This document shows positions 20,611 through 30,534 of a stretch of 64,000 bases of DNA, piece after piece (positions within the stretch are counted from its first letter, which is position 1; every line of letters starts with the position of its first letter). The translations under genes were made by a program, and so were the position numbers. A model generated the notes under the pieces. The model ran no database searches, was not told the DNA's origin, and worked only from the letters and a program-made list of their open reading frames with translations. The stretch is from Pseudoxanthomonas sp. NC8 (GTDB lineage: Bacteria; Pseudomonadota; Gammaproteobacteria; Xanthomonadales; Xanthomonadaceae), in the NCBI GenBank assembly GCA_025232375.1, contig CP060419.1, forward strand, positions 557,001 to 621,000, in the 5' to 3' direction.

Positions 20611-20673
20611 ACACTTTCGCGGCTGGCCGGAGCCGGTCGCCACCACACAGACACCGCAACTCAGGGAGAGTGC

Positions 20674-21358
20674 ATGCGTATCCTTCTGGTCGAAGACGAA
20701 GCGCCGCTGCGGGAAACGCTGGCCGCGCGCCTCAAGCGCGAAGGTTTCGCGGTCGATGCCGCGCAGGACGGCGAGGAGGGCCTGTACATGGGCCGCGAGG
20801 TGCCGTTCGATGTGGCGATCATCGACCTGGGCCTGCCGAAGATGTCGGGCATGGAGCTGGTCAAGGCGCTGCGCGACGAGGGCAAGAATTTCCCGGTGCT
20901 GATCCTCACCGCCCGCTCCAGCTGGCAGGACAAGGTCGAGGGCCTCAAGCAGGGTGCTGACGACTACCTGGTCAAGCCGTTCCACGTCGAGGAGCTGCTG
21001 GCCCGCCTCAACGCGCTGGTCCGCCGCGCCGCCGGCTGGAGCAAGCCGGTGCTGGAGTGCGGCCCGGTCGCGCTGGACCTTGGCCGCGCAGACGGTCAGC
21101 GTGTCCGGCAGCAACGTCGACCTGACCAGCTACGAGTACAAGGTGCTCGAGTACCTGATGATGCACGCGGGCGAACTGGTCTCGAAGGCCGACCTGACCG
21201 AGCACATCTACCAGCAGGACTTCGACCGCGATTCCAACGTGCTCGAGGTCTTCATCGGCCGCCTGCGCAAGAAGCTGGATCCGGATGGCGAGCTGAAGCC
21301 GATCGAGACCGTGCGCGGCCGCGGCTACCGCTTCGCGATCTCCCGCACCGACGGCTGA
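20674..21358 (+). CDS. phoP: PhoP-like OmpR-family response regulator
   Basis: About 227 residues. Receiver: RILLVEDEAPLRETLAARLK, Asp51 in AIIDLGLPKMSG, LILTARSSWQDKVEGLKQGA, DYLVKPF. A winged helix with LTSYEYKVLEYLMMH and NVLEVFIGRLRKKLDPDG and RGRGYRFAI follows from about residue 135. One break at 21078 (GACCTTGGCC for GACCTGGCC) lies between the domains. GGGAG stands nine bases before the start. The kinase starts 34 bases downstream. In relatives this pair controls genes for low magnesium and antimicrobial-peptide tolerance; here the inputs are inferred from family only. Confidence 0.88.
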
Positions 21359-21392
21359 TCCGGGCAGGCGCGGGGACGGGCCAGGGGAAGCT

Positions 21393-22831
21393 GTGGAGCG
21401 CAGTCGAATCGGGTTCCGGCCGTGGCGGCCGCGCTCGCTCAAGGCACGCCAGCTCACCGCGGCCAGCATCAGCCTGGTCGCGTTCCTCATGCTTGCGGGC
21501 TTCGCCCTGGACCGCGCCTTCGCCGAGACCGCCGAAGAGAACCTGCGCCAGCGGCTGAAGAGCTACGCCATGGCGTACGCCGACAACATCGACTTCGGTC
21601 GCGACGGCTCGCTGTACACCCCCGAAATCGGCCCCGATCCGCGCTTCCACCGGCCCGGCAGCGGCCTGTACGCCGAGGTCGTGATGCCCAGCGGGCACTG
21701 GGCCTCGCTGTCGGCCGAAGGACCGCTGCTGCCGGAGGTCGCCGAGCAGCTGGAGCCCCGCCATGGGAACGCTTCGACGGGCCGCTTGCGATCACCGAAG
21801 TCGACGGCAGCGCAGGCGAGGTCTACCGCTACGGCATCGGTCTGGTCTGGGCCGAACGTGGCCCGGACAGCGAGTTCCCGTACACCATCTTCGTGATGGA
21901 GGACGCGCAGACGCTGGCCGCACAGGTGCGCGTGTTCCGCGCCGCGCTGTGGATGAACCTCGGCGGCGCCGGCCTGATCCTGCTGCTGCTGCAGGTGGTG
22001 ATCCTCAACTGGAGCCTGCGTCCGCTGCAGCGCGTGATCGCCGAACTGACCCGCGTGCAGCGCGGCCAGCTGCAGCAGCGCATGAGCGAGCGCCACCCGC
22101 GCGAGCTGGAGCCGTTGACGGACAGCATCAACGCGCTGATCGAGAGCGAGCGCGAGAACCTGGACCGCCAGCGCAACACGCTGGCCGACCTGGCGCACAG
22201 CCTGAAGACGCCGCTGGCGGTGCTGCGCACCCAGCTCGACGCCGCCGATGACGGGCAGGGCGTGCGCGAGGTCGCGCTGCGCCAGGAGGTCGACGCCCAG
22301 CTCAAGCGCATGAACGACCTGGTGTCCTACCAGCTGGCGCGCGCCGCGTCCGGCGGCCACAAGCTGTTCTCCGCGCCGGTGCCGATCGAGTCCACCGCCG
22401 AGGAGATCGTGCGCGGCCTGGAGAAGGTCTACGCGGCCAAGAACGTGCTGTGCGAATTCGAGGTTGCCCCGGCGTGCAGTTCTACGGCGAGGCCGGCGAC
22501 CTGCAGGAGCTGCTCGGCAACCTGCTGGAGAACGCGTTCAAGTGGGCGCGGCATCGCGTGCTGCTGACCGCGCAGGCCGGGGCCCGGGGCACCAAACCGG
22601 CGTGCCGGCCTGGTCCTCGCGGTCGACGACGATGGGCCGGGCATCGCTGCCGAGGACGTGGCCAAGGTGCTTCAGCGGGGCGTGCGTGGCGACGAGCGCG
22701 TGCAGGGCCATGGCATCGGCCTGTCGATCGTGCAGGACCTGGTCCGCGGCTACCGCGGCGAGCTGCAGGTGACCCGTTCGCAGGAACTGGGCGGCGCGCG
22801 CTTCGAGGTGACCCTGCCGCCGGGACTGTGA
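21393..22831 (+). CDS. phoQ: PhoQ-like sensor histidine kinase
   Basis: About 479 residues from GTG 21393, preceded by GGGGAAG. Helix 1 is LTAASISLVAFLMLAGFALD, a periplasmic domain of about 140 residues follows, helix 2 is AALWMNLGGAGLILLLLQVV. HAMP-like linker, then H-box LADLAHSLKTPLAVLRTQLD (His near 22197), N-box NLLENAFKWA, G-boxes DDDGPGIAAEDV and GHGIGLSIVQDLV. Breaks near 21765, 22463, 22592 and 22667 are repaired at CCTGG/CCAGG-like or homopolymer sites. SLKTPL in the H-box rather than ELRTPL is typical of PhoQ. Follows phoP by 34 bases. Confidence 0.87.
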
Positions 22832-22838
22832 GCGGGCG

Positions 22839-23593
22839 CTACCGCGCCGGCGGCGGGCCGTAGAAGCGCGCATAAGGTGCGCGGCGACCTTCGGCATCGC
22901 TTCGGCAAGCACCTGCGGCGCGGAGAAGTGGTACTCGGTGGCGACGGCGAAGAATTCCTCGGGCGCCTCGGCCGCGTAGGGATCGATCAGCGTCTCGCCG
23001 CCGGCGTCGACCTGCGCGCAGAACGCGTCGTAGGCCTGCTGGAAGTCACGCGCCCAGCCGCGCTGCCAGCTCGATGGCAGCGGCGGGGTGCCGTCGAGCT
23101 CGCCATCGAGCACGTCGATCTTGTGCGCCATCTCGTGCACGGCCACGCAGAAGCCGGCGTCGGGTTCGGCGATGTCGGCCTGCACGTCGGCCTGGGACAG
23201 GATCAGCGGGCCGTGGTCCCAGGCTTCGCCGGCCAGTTCGTCATCCCACTGGTGCAGCACGCCGGCCGCGTCGACATGGCTGCGGCGCACGCGGAAGGCG
23301 TCGGGGTACACCAGCAGCTGCGACCAGCCGCGCAGGCCGGTAAGGCCGAATTCCAGCAGCGGCAGGCAGCACAGCGCGGCCAGCAGCACGCGCTGTCCGT
23401 CGTCGAGTTCCAGTCCGTCGAGCGGGGTGATGGTCTTCTCGTGCAGGAAGCGGGCTGCGAGCGGGCGCAGGCGCTCCTGCCGCGCCGGTTCGAGCGCGGC
23501 GACCCGGGGCAGCTGCGCGCAGGCTGCCTGCCAGGGTGCGTCGTCAATGCTCGGGATGCGCGGCCGCAGCCAGCGCGACAGCGTTCTGATCAG
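22839..23593 (-). CDS. mtfA: MtfA-like zinc peptidase
   Basis: About 250 residues. Zinc site FCVAVHEMAHKIDVLDG (HExxH) with a downstream acidic PEEFFAVATEYHF ligand, as in MtfA, the aminopeptidase-like protein that binds the glucose regulator Mlc in E. coli. No ATG/GTG/TTG lies at the front; CTG at 23593 overlaps the TGA of the small exported protein (CTGA) and starts LIRTLSRWLRPRIP, so a CTG start or a miscalled base is likely. The last residues need one repair near 22873 (CACCTTATGCGC for CACCTGGCGC), giving the ending RFYGPPPAR. Confidence 0.78.
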
Positions 23594-23880
23594 CGGAACA
23601 TGCCCGGCAGGAAGCTGTGCCAACGGCTGCCCCGTACCTGCGGCGCCACCGCCTCGCCATCGCCGCCGCCGCCACTGGGCGCGGTGGGCTTGGGCGTGCT
23701 GCGTGCCGCCGGGGGCGTGGCCGGGCGGGCCTGCGGTGCATCGCCTTCGGTCGCAGCCACCGTCGGTGCCGGGCGCGCATAGACGCAGGCGGCCTTCTTC
23801 GGTGCCGATTCGGTTTCGGACACCGTCGCCCAGCACAGCACCGGGACGGTGAGCAGCAGCAGGGGAAGGAGGCGGCGCAT
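23590..23880 (-). CDS. small exported Pro/Ala-rich protein
   Basis: 96 residues from ATG 23880. A signal peptide (MRRLLPLLLLTVPVLCWATV) precedes a short mature chain rich in Ala, Pro, Thr and Gly with one later Cys (KKAACVYARPAP). The Cys in LCWATV could suggest a lipobox but the spacing is poor. No known domain. No frame break. Its stop overlaps the start of the mtfA-like gene, so the two are probably translated together. Divergent from birA, with 144 bases between the starts. Confidence 0.6.
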   Translation of the reverse strand: MRRLLPLLLLTVPVLCWATVSETESAPKKAACVYARPAPTVAATEGDAPQARPATPPAARSTPKPTAPSGGGGDGEAVAPQVRGSRWHSFLPGMFR

Positions 23881-24024
23881 CGGAGGATCCGTCGACCGGT
23901 ACAGGAGCTGGAGACTATAGCGCGCCGTCGTACCGCCGGCATGTGCCTTGGTCCGGGCTCTGGGCCGTTCCGTGGCGACGGGGATAATCGGCCGGTCGAC
24001 GGTCCGGGTGGCCGGGGAGTTCAG

Positions 24025-24991
24025 GTGGACGATCGTGAGCTGCTGGTCCGGCTGGGCGCCGGTGGGGTGTCCGGCGATGCGCTGGCGCGCGAGGGCGGTG
24101 TCACCCGTGCGGCGATCTGGAAGCGGATCCAGGCGCTGCGCGCGGCCGGGGTGGAGATCGAGGCCCATCCCGGACGGGGCTATGTCCTGGCCCGGCCGGC
24201 GGACCTGCTCGACGCCCAGGCCCTGCGTGCGGCCCTGCCGGCCGCGATTGCCGCCGGGATCGATGTGCTGGAAGTGGTCAACCTGGATTCGACCAACAGC
24301 GAGCTGCTGCGCCGTCCGTCGCGGGCCGGCACCTCGGTGCTGCTGGCCGAGCGCCAGACCGCCGGCCGTGGTCGCCTGGGCCGGGCCTGGAATTCGCCGC
24401 TAGGCGCGCAGGTGTGCCTGTCGGTACGGCGCGGATTCGACGGCGGCCTGGCGCGCCTGGGCGGGCTGAGCCTTGGTCGCCGGCGTGGCGGTGGCCGAGG
24501 CGCTGCGCGACCTGGGGTTCGCCGCCGTCGGCCTGAAGTGGCCCAACGACCTGGTCGCCGGCGACCGCAAGCTGGCCGGCCTGCTGGTCGAGGGCGGGGG
24601 CGAGCATGCCGGGCCGGCGCACGCGGTGATCGGGATCGGCATCAATGTGCGCCTGCCGGACGCCGCAGCCGCGGCCATCGACCAGCCTGGACCGACCTGG
24701 CGCGGTTGGCGGACGGTCCCATGCCGCCGCGCCATGCCATCGCCGCGGCGGTGCTGGGCACGCTGTTGCCGGCGCTGGATGCATTCGACCGCGAAGGACT
24801 GGCGCCGTTCCTGCCACGCTATGCGGCGATCGACGTCCTGGCCGGGCGACCGGTGCGGGTGTTGGCCGGGCGCGAGACAGTGAGCGGCCATGCCGCCGGT
24901 CTTAGCCGGCGACGGTGGCCTGCGGGTGCGGACCGCTGCGGGTGAAGAACGGACTTTCCATGCCGGCGAAGTGAGCGTGAGGGCGCAATGA
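24025..24991 (+). CDS. birA: bifunctional biotin-protein ligase / biotin operon repressor
   Basis: About 321 residues from GTG 24025 (GGGGAG upstream). N-terminal winged helix (LAREGGVTRAAIWKRIQALR), then the ligase domain: NLDSTNSELLRR, ERQTAGRGRLGRAWNSP (biotinyl-AMP loop), LKWPNDLVAGDRKLAGLLVE and IGIGINVRLP, with an SH3-like C-terminus. It activates biotin to biotinyl-AMP and attaches it to acetyl-CoA carboxylase, and can repress biotin genes. Breaks near 24475 (CCTTGG), 24690 and 24903 (TCTTAGCC) repair at CCTGG. Its TGA overlaps the coaX ATG (ATGA). Confidence 0.9.
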
Positions 24992-25735
24992 GCGACTGGC
25001 TGTTCGATCTGGGCAATTCGCGCTTCAAGGCCGCGCCCTGGGCCGCCCCGGGCGGCATCGGCGAGGTGCTGGCGCTGGCCGCACGGCGCCGACGCGCTGG
25101 TTTCCGGCGATGCCAGTCATGGGCCGCTGCCGCGCGGCCGCCGTGCCTGGCTGGCCAGCGTGGCCGCGCCGGCCCTGACCTCGCAGGTATTGGCGCTGCT
25201 GCACGAACGTTTCGAGGAAGTGCACATCGCCCGCACCCTGGCGGCATGCGCTGGCGTGCGCGTGGCCTATCCCCAGCCGCAGCGGCTGGGCGTGGACCGC
25301 TTCCTGGCCCTGCTCGGCGCCCGCGCGGCGGGCGGTGACGTGCTGGTCGTCGGTGTCGGCACCGCCCTCACCATCGACCTGCTCGATGCCGCCGGCCAGC
25401 ACCATGGCGGGCGCATCGCCGCCTCGCCGACGCTGATGCGGCAAGCGTTGCACCAGCGCGCCGTGCAGCTGTCGCCGGCCGGCGGCCGCTATGTCGAATT
25501 CGCCGACGACACCGACGACGCGCTGGTTTCCGGCTGCGACGGAGCCGCCGTCGCGCTGGTCGAGCGCTCGTTACGGGAGGCGGCGCAACGGCTCGGGCGG
25601 ATCCCGGCATTGCTGGTGCATGGTGGCGGTGCCGAGCCGCTGCTGCCGTGGCTGCCGCAGGCAGCGCCGCGGCCGGCGCTGGTACTCGAGGGCCTGGCGG
25701 TATGGGCCCGTGCCCACGACCCGGCGAACAGCTGA
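24988..25735 (+). CDS. coaX: type III pantothenate kinase
   Basis: About 248 residues. Phosphorylates pantothenate, the first step of coenzyme A synthesis. Motifs of the type III (ASKHA) enzyme are present: WLFDLGNSRFK at the N-terminus, RLGVDRFLALLGA in the middle, VVGVGTALTIDLLD and the GGRIAASPTLM loop. One break near 25090 shifts the frame for about 60 bases. Coupled to birA by an ATGA overlap, an arrangement seen in many proteobacteria. Usual family length is 240-260, so the repaired gene is complete. Confidence 0.9.
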
Positions 25736-25759
25736 ACAGCTCGGATAGAATCGCCCTCC

Positions 25760-26408
25760 ATGCTCGCCCGTGCCCTGATCGTCGTCCTCGCCGTGCTCAA
25801 CCTGGGGGTTGCGGCGTGGTGGCTGCTGCGCTCCACGCCGACTGCGTCGCCGCCGCCCGTATCGACCCTGGGGGGATCGAACTGGAACTGCTGCCTGCCT
25901 CCGCCGAGGGGTTGCAGCCGCATCCGCACCCGGCGAGGCGACGGCATCCGCGGATGTGGCATCGGCCACGTGCCTGCGGCTGGGGCCGTTCGCCGATCGC
26001 GACGCGGCGCAGGTCGCGCAGGCCGGGCTCGGTGCGCTGCTGCAGGACGCCTCCTTCCATGAGGAAGCTGGCGATGCGACCGGCTACCGCGTGCTGTTGC
26101 CACCGGCCGCCGACCGCGCGCAGGCCAGGCCCTCGCGGAGCGCATCGCCACGGCCGGCTTCGACGACTTCGTCATCCTCAACCAGGGCGCGAACGCCAAT
26201 GCCATCGCGCTCGGTGCCTACCGCAACCGCGACACCGCCGAGCGCCGTGCGACGACGCTGCGCGAGGCCGGTTTCCCGGCCGAGGTCCGCGCCCATGGCG
26301 CCACCGCCCCGTCGCGCTGGTGGCTTGACGGTCGCAGCACCGACGTGGCGGCAGTGCGCACCACGTTTCCCGCTGCCCCAGGACCGCGACTGCGCCACCC
26401 TGCGCTAG
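25760..26408 (+). CDS. SPOR-domain protein
   Basis: About 215 residues: one N-terminal membrane helix (MLARALIVVLAVLNLGVAAW), a variable linker, then a SPOR-type repeat region with CLRLGPFADRDAAQVAQAGL, GYRVLLPP and ALGAYRNRDTAERRATTL followed by GFPAEVRA. SPOR domains bind denuded peptidoglycan at division sites. Four breaks (near 25868, 25945, 26130 and 26330) scatter the frame; the first restores GGGGGATCGAACTGGAACTG. A TAGAAT box at 25746-25751 ends only eight bases before ATG 25760, so the message may be nearly leaderless. It follows coaX by 24 bases. Confidence 0.7.
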
Positions 26409-26425
26409 AATCCGCCGCGCACCAC

Positions 26426-26501
26426 GCCGCCTTAGCTCAGCTGGTAGAGCAACCGCCTTGTAAGCGGTAGGTCATCCGTTCGAATCGGATAGGCGGCACC
26501 A
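26426..26501 (+). tRNA. tRNA-Thr (UGU)
   Basis: A 76-base cloverleaf with an encoded CCA end. Acceptor stem GCCGCCT pairs with AGGCGGC; D-arm GCTCAGCTGGTAGAGC; anticodon arm ACCGCCTTGTAAGCGGT with anticodon TGT; T-arm GTTCGAATC. Anticodon UGU reads ACA and ACG threonine codons. A TAGAAT box lies at 26406-26411, overlapping the stop codon of the SPOR gene. Confidence 0.97.
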
Positions 26502-26864
26502 GCGACGGCTCGCCGATGGCGGTCTCCCGTGCAGCCGCGGCAACCCAGCCGGCGCGGGGAGTGCCACGCACCACTGGCCTCGTACCCCAAAGCCCATGGA
26601 ACAGTACGTAGAGCTCGCAGGCTGCCATGCTGCGTTCTCCGTGGTGCACGGTGCCGCCTCCGGCAGGTCGATGGGTCGAAGCCGCAGCATTAGGTGGCGT
26701 GCGTGCGTGCGCGCGCGACGACCAGTGACTTGCATCCGCGTCGCCATCCCGCATTTGCAATGGTGCGCCGCACAGCGGCACCGGTCCGTCGCTGCGCTGC
26801 GGCGGGTTTGCGTCATTCGCACTGGCTAGACTGGCCCTACCATCGCCGCAACAACGGTCAGCGC
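26502..26864. other. 363-base intergenic region
   Basis: Lies between tRNA-Thr and the arginase gene. A short open frame at 26596-26829 has no ribosome binding site and no recognisable product, so I do not call it. The arginase promoter should be at the right end; TAGACT at 26827-26832 is a possible -10. Nothing else stands out. Confidence 0.4.
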
Positions 26865-27789
26865 ATGAGCCAGAGATTTCTTCCCGTCTCCCTGATCGGC
26901 GTGCCCACCGACATCGGTGCCGGGCACCGCGGTGCGTCGCTGGGTCCCGAAGCGCTGCGTATCGCCGGTATCGCCGGGGCGTTGGCCGGGCGCGGCGTGG
27001 ACGTGCGCGATTGCGGCAACCTTGGCCGGGCCGCCCAAATCCTGGCAGTCGCCGGTCGGGGGCTATCGCCATCTCGAGCAGGTCGTGGCCTGGAATGGCG
27101 CGCTGATGGAAGCGAGCCTGCGCGAGCTGCGGGCCGGGCGCATGCCGGTGATGCTCGGCGGCGACCATTGCCTGGCGATCGGCTCGATCACCGCGGTGGC
27201 GCGGCACTGCCGCGAAACCGGCAGGAAGCTGCGCGTGCTGTGGCTGGATGCGCATGCGGATTTCAACACCAGCACGGTCACGCCATCGGGGAACGTGCAC
27301 GGCATGCCGGTCGCGTGCCTGTGCGGGCTGGGGCCGGACGCATTGACCCGGCTCGATGGCGGGGCGCCGGTCCTGCAGCCGTCGCAGGTCCGCCAGATCG
27401 GCATCCGCTCGGTCGATCCGGAGGAGAAGCAGCTGGTCAAGCAGCATGGCCTGGACATCTACGACATGCGTTACATCGACGAAGTCGGCATGAAGCAGGT
27501 GATGGTGCAGGCGCTCGATGGCGTGGATGCCGACACCCACCTGCATGTCAGCTTCGACGTCGACTTCCTCGACCCGGGCATCGCGCCCGGAGTGGGCACG
27601 CTGGTTCCCGGCGGTCCCAACTACCGCGAAGCGCAGCTGGTCATGGAGATGATCGCCGACACCGGGCGGATGGGCTCGCTGGACATCGTCGAGCTCAATC
27701 CGGTGCTCGACAACCGCAACATCACCGCCGAGCTGGCCGTCGACCTGGTGGAAAGCCTGTTCGGGAAATCGACTCTGATGCGCGACTGA
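26865..27789 (+). CDS. rocF: arginase
   Basis: About 307 residues. Hydrolyses arginine to ornithine and urea with a binuclear manganese centre. Metal-ligand motifs are all present: VMLGGDHCLAIGSI, LDAHADFNTSTVTPSGNVHG, SFDVDFLDPGIAPGV and the terminal DIVELNP. Start ATG 26865 gives MSQRFLPVSLIGVPTDIGAG, the normal arginase opening. A local frame excursion between 27020 and 27055 (AACCTTGGCC and AAATCCTGG) is repaired by CCTGG and loss of one A. Single gene; spatially close to the DDAH-like gene but not in an operon with it. Confidence 0.93.
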
Positions 27790-27886
27790 ATCGCGGCGTT
27801 TCCGCATTCACGCCGATTCGACGGCGGCATCGCCAGATTGGCGGCCAACCCACCACAGGGGTGGCCACCGTCACGAGGATCCCCAC

Positions 27887-28038
27887 ATGAAGCGCATCAT
27901 CCCCTGGCCCTGCTCAGCCTGTTCTCCGTCTCCATGCTGGCGGCGTGCAACACCATGTCTGGCGCGGGCAAGGACATCGAGGCGGCCGGCGACAAGATCG
28001 ACGACAAGGCGCAGGACTGCAAGGACGGCAAGTGCTGA
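27887..28038 (+). CDS. entericidin A/B-type small lipoprotein
   Basis: About 50 residues. After restoring one base near 27904 (ATCATCCCCTGGCC) the protein reads as a lipoprotein signal ending in [12 protein letters not shown], then [20 protein letters not shown], the standard entericidin mature region that forms an amphipathic helix. Members sit in the cell envelope; E. coli EcnB is a bacteriolytic toxin of stationary phase and EcnA its antidote. Which type this is cannot be told. A strong palindrome follows at 28061-28088. Confidence 0.85.
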
Positions 28039-28060
28039 TTGCAGGCGCGTTGCTGGTCGC

Positions 28061-28088
28061 GGAAAGGGCCGGGATCCCGGCCCTTTCC
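28061..28088 (+). terminator. perfect 28-base palindrome, likely terminator
   Basis: A perfect inverted repeat with no spacer: the left arm GGAAAGGGCCGGGA (28061-28074) is matched exactly by the right arm. It lies 22 bases after the entericidin stop. As RNA it would form a very stable hairpin followed by TTTG only, so it is a good candidate for an intrinsic or bidirectional terminator. Confidence 0.65.
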
Positions 28089-28220
28089 TTTGTGGTGCGA
28101 AAAATCCCGTCGCCTAACCCGGCGTTGACGCGCGCTGGACCCGGAGCGAACGGTGGTGTCGGCAAGGTACGTGCACGGCCATCTCCGGCCGTTCATCCCC
28201 CGACACATCAGGAGAAGCGC

Positions 28221-28436
28221 ATGAACCGCGACGTCATTGCCGGCAACTGGAAGCAGCTGAAGGGCCAGATGCAGGCCAAGTGGGGCGACCTGACCAACGA
28301 CGATTTCGACGTGGCCGAAGGCAATGCCAATTACCTTGCCGGCAAGCTGCAGGAGCGTTATGGCTGGGAGAAGGATCGCGCCGAGAAGGAAGTGCGCGAG
28401 TTCGAGAGCGCACTGGACGATCACTATCGTCACTGA
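28221..28436 (+). CDS. CsbD-family stress protein
   Basis: 71 residues: [20 protein letters not shown], then [20 protein letters not shown] and [20 protein letters not shown]. This is the full CsbD domain, a small acidic protein induced by general stress in many bacteria, with unknown molecular role. AGGAGA stands six to seven bases before ATG 28221. No frame break. Monocistronic; pairing with an entericidin gene upstream suggests a stationary-phase or stress context, which is inference. Confidence 0.92.
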   Translation: MNRDVIAGNWKQLKGQMQAKWGDLTNDDFDVAEGNANYLAGKLQERYGWEKDRAEKEVREFESALDDHYRH

Positions 28437-28526
28437 GGACGACCGCGGCGATCCCCCGGTCGCCAGGCATGTTCCGCGGCGGTGGACTCCGGTCCACCGC
28501 CGATTTCGTATCCGCTGACCCCGCGC

Positions 28527-29372
28527 TCAGGGCGGGTCGGGCACGAAGCCGCCCGGGAACGCCCGCGGCTGGTCGTAGGCGGTAGGACGGGGCCAGAGCC
28601 AGCCCGGATCGATGCGGATCCCGCGCGCGGCGAGCGTGGCCGGCGTGTCGTAACGCAGTTCGGTCACCTGCAGCGGCGCGGGGTCGCGCTCGAAGACGGT
28701 GTGGTACGCCTGCGATACCTCGATGGCGCCGTGACCGGTGCCCAGGCTGGCCTGTGGGTGCGCTATAGGCCAGTGCCCGAGGCGTCGCGCGCCGCTTCGG
28801 CGGCGGCCGGTGCCTTGCTGCGCGCCATCTCCTGGTCCATCCCGGCGACCGTGCCGGAGCGGAGCGCCGGGGAGGCCTGCGCCCGCTCGCGGAATACCGC
28901 CACCCCGATCACGCCGAGGTTGTCGGGGCGACCGGTACGTGCGGCGTAGCTGGCGGCCGGGTCGACGAACACGAACTGGGCCACCGCATCGAGCGACTTG
29001 CGCCAGCCGGCGACCTCCAGCGCCTCCCCGGGGCCGAGCACGTAGCCGGCCTGGTGGAGGTCGGCCGTGCGCCCGTCGACCGCGTTGATGCCATCCACCG
29101 AAAGCACGGCCAGCACGCGCCGGCCACTGCGGTTGTGCAGGCGCACCGCGTAGCGGTGCCCGGGCTGGGCGGGCATCCACAGCTGCCCGTCGTGCCGGTA
29201 GCGGGGCAGGACCTTGGCCGTCCTCGCGGTCGACCACCTCGACCCGGACGGGGTCGGCCGGCCACAGCGCGGCGGCGTGCGCGGCCGTGGATGCGGCGAG
29301 GAACAGCACGGCCAGCAGCGGGGGCACGGCGAGCCGCCGGGCCAGCCGCGCAGTGCAGGAACGAAGGTGCAT
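28527..29372 (-). CDS. exported hypothetical protein
   Basis: About 281 residues from ATG 29372 (GGAG seven bases upstream). Signal peptide with VPPLLAVLFLAASTAAHAAA. The mature part contains QPGHRYAVRLHNRSGRRVLA, LSVDGINAVDGRTADLHQAG and VLGPGEALEVAGWRKSLD, a beta-sandwich-like region, then VFVDPAASYAARTGRPDNLG. After a break near 28765 it ends with WLWPRPTAYDQPRAFPGGFV. A second break lies near 29220 (CCTTGG). I do not recognise a named family. No operon partner; convergent with CsbD and divergent from trpS. Confidence 0.6.
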   Translation of the reverse strand: MHLRSCTARLARRLAVPPLLAVLFLAASTAAHAAALWPADPVRVEVVDREDGQGPAPLPARRAAVDARPARAPLRGAPAQPQWPARAGRAFGGWHQRGRRAHGRPPPGRLRARPRGGAGGRRLAQVARCGGPVRVRRPGRQLRRTYRSPRQPRRDRGGGIPRAGAGLPGAPLRHGRRDGPGDGAQQGTGRRRSGARRLGHWPIAHPQASLGTGHGAIEVSQAYHTVFERDPAPLQVTELRYDTPATLAARGIRIDPGWLWPRPTAYDQPRAFPGGFVPDPP

Positions 29373-29463
29373 GGTGATGCTCCGTGGCGGGGACGCGGTA
29401 TCAAACGCACCGGAGCGGGCGGCGGGGTTAGCCGCCGGACACGGGAGCGGATGACGCGCGGGG

Positions 29464-29469
29464 TAGAAT
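29464..29469 (+). promoter_or_regulatory. TAGAAT box before trpS
   Basis: TAGAATCGGC at 29464-29473, 27 bases before the trpS ATG. The same decamer or its first seven bases recur just upstream of several other genes in this window (25746, 26406, 43946, 53807, 60431), so it is probably a -10 region. No matching -35 is seen. Confidence 0.4.
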
Positions 29470-29496
29470 CGGCGGGTCTTTCCCGCTGCATCGGCC

Positions 29497-30523
29497 ATGA
29501 CCGTCCGAGTCCTCACCGGCATCACCACCACCGGCACCCCGCACCTGGGCAACTACGCCGGCGCGATCCGTCCCGCGATCGCCGCCAGCCGCACCCCGGG
29601 CGTGGAGAGCTTCTTCTTCCTCGCCGACTACCACGCCCTGATCAAGGCCGACGACCCGCAGCGCGTGGCGCGTTCGCGGCTGGAGATCGCCGCGACCTGG
29701 CTGGCCTGCGGCCTGGATCCGCAGAAAGTCGTCTTCTACCGGCAGTCGGACATCGTCGAGATCCCGCAGCTGACCTGGCTGCTGACCTGCGTGGCCGCCA
29801 AGGGCCTGCTCAACCGTGCCCATGCCTACAAGGCCGCGGTCGACAGGAACGAGGCCACCGGCGAGGACCCGGACTTCGGCGTCACCGCCGGCCTGTACAT
29901 GTACCCGGTGCTGATGGCCGCCGACATCCCTGGCCTTCGGCGCGCACAAGGTGCCGGTGGGGCGCGACCAGATCCAGCACATCGAGATGGCGCGCGACAT
30001 CGGCCAGCGCTTCAACCACATCTACGGCGATGCCTGGCGCGCGGCGACCGGCCAGTCCGGCGAGCCGCTGGTGCTGCCGGAGGTGCAGATCGACGAGAAC
30101 GTGGCGACGCTGCCGGGCCTGGATGGCCGCAAGATGTCCAAGAGCTACGACAACACCATCCCGCTGTTCGCGCCGCCGGCGGAACTTAAGAAGCTGGTGA
30201 TGTCGATCGTCACCGACTCGCGCGCACCGGGTGAGCCGAAGGACACCGAGGGTTCGGCCCTGTTCCAGCTGTACCAGGCGTTCTCCACGCCGGCGCAGGC
30301 GCAGGAGATGCGCCATGCGTTCGCCGAGGGTATCGGCTGGGGCGATGCCAAGCAGCGCCTGTTCGCGCGCGTCGACGAGGCGGTCGCACCGATGCGCGAG
30401 CACTACGCACAGCTGATCGCCAAGCCCGCGCAGCTGGAGGAGATCCTGCTGGAAGGCGCGCGCAAGGCGCGCGATGTCACCGTGCCATTGCTGGACGGCC
30501 TGCAGCGCGCGGTCGTCGGCTAG
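29497..30523 (+). CDS. trpS: tryptophan-tRNA ligase
   Basis: About 341 residues. Class I synthetase that charges tRNA-Trp. N-terminal [20 protein letters not shown] carries the HIGH-like signature (PHLGN), and [20 protein letters not shown] carries KMSKS. Other landmarks are [24 protein letters not shown] and [20 protein letters not shown]. One break at 29927-29935 (ATCCCTGGCC for ATCCTGGCC) restores [14 protein letters not shown]. No Shine-Dalgarno is evident. The YegP-like gene follows by 11 bases. Confidence 0.94.
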
Positions 30524-30534
30524 GGCCGTTCTCC

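Noticed and set aside
26596-26829. Possible 77-residue gene between tRNA-Thr and arginase
   Set aside because: No ribosome binding site, no known motif, odd composition, and it lies where the arginase promoter is expected.
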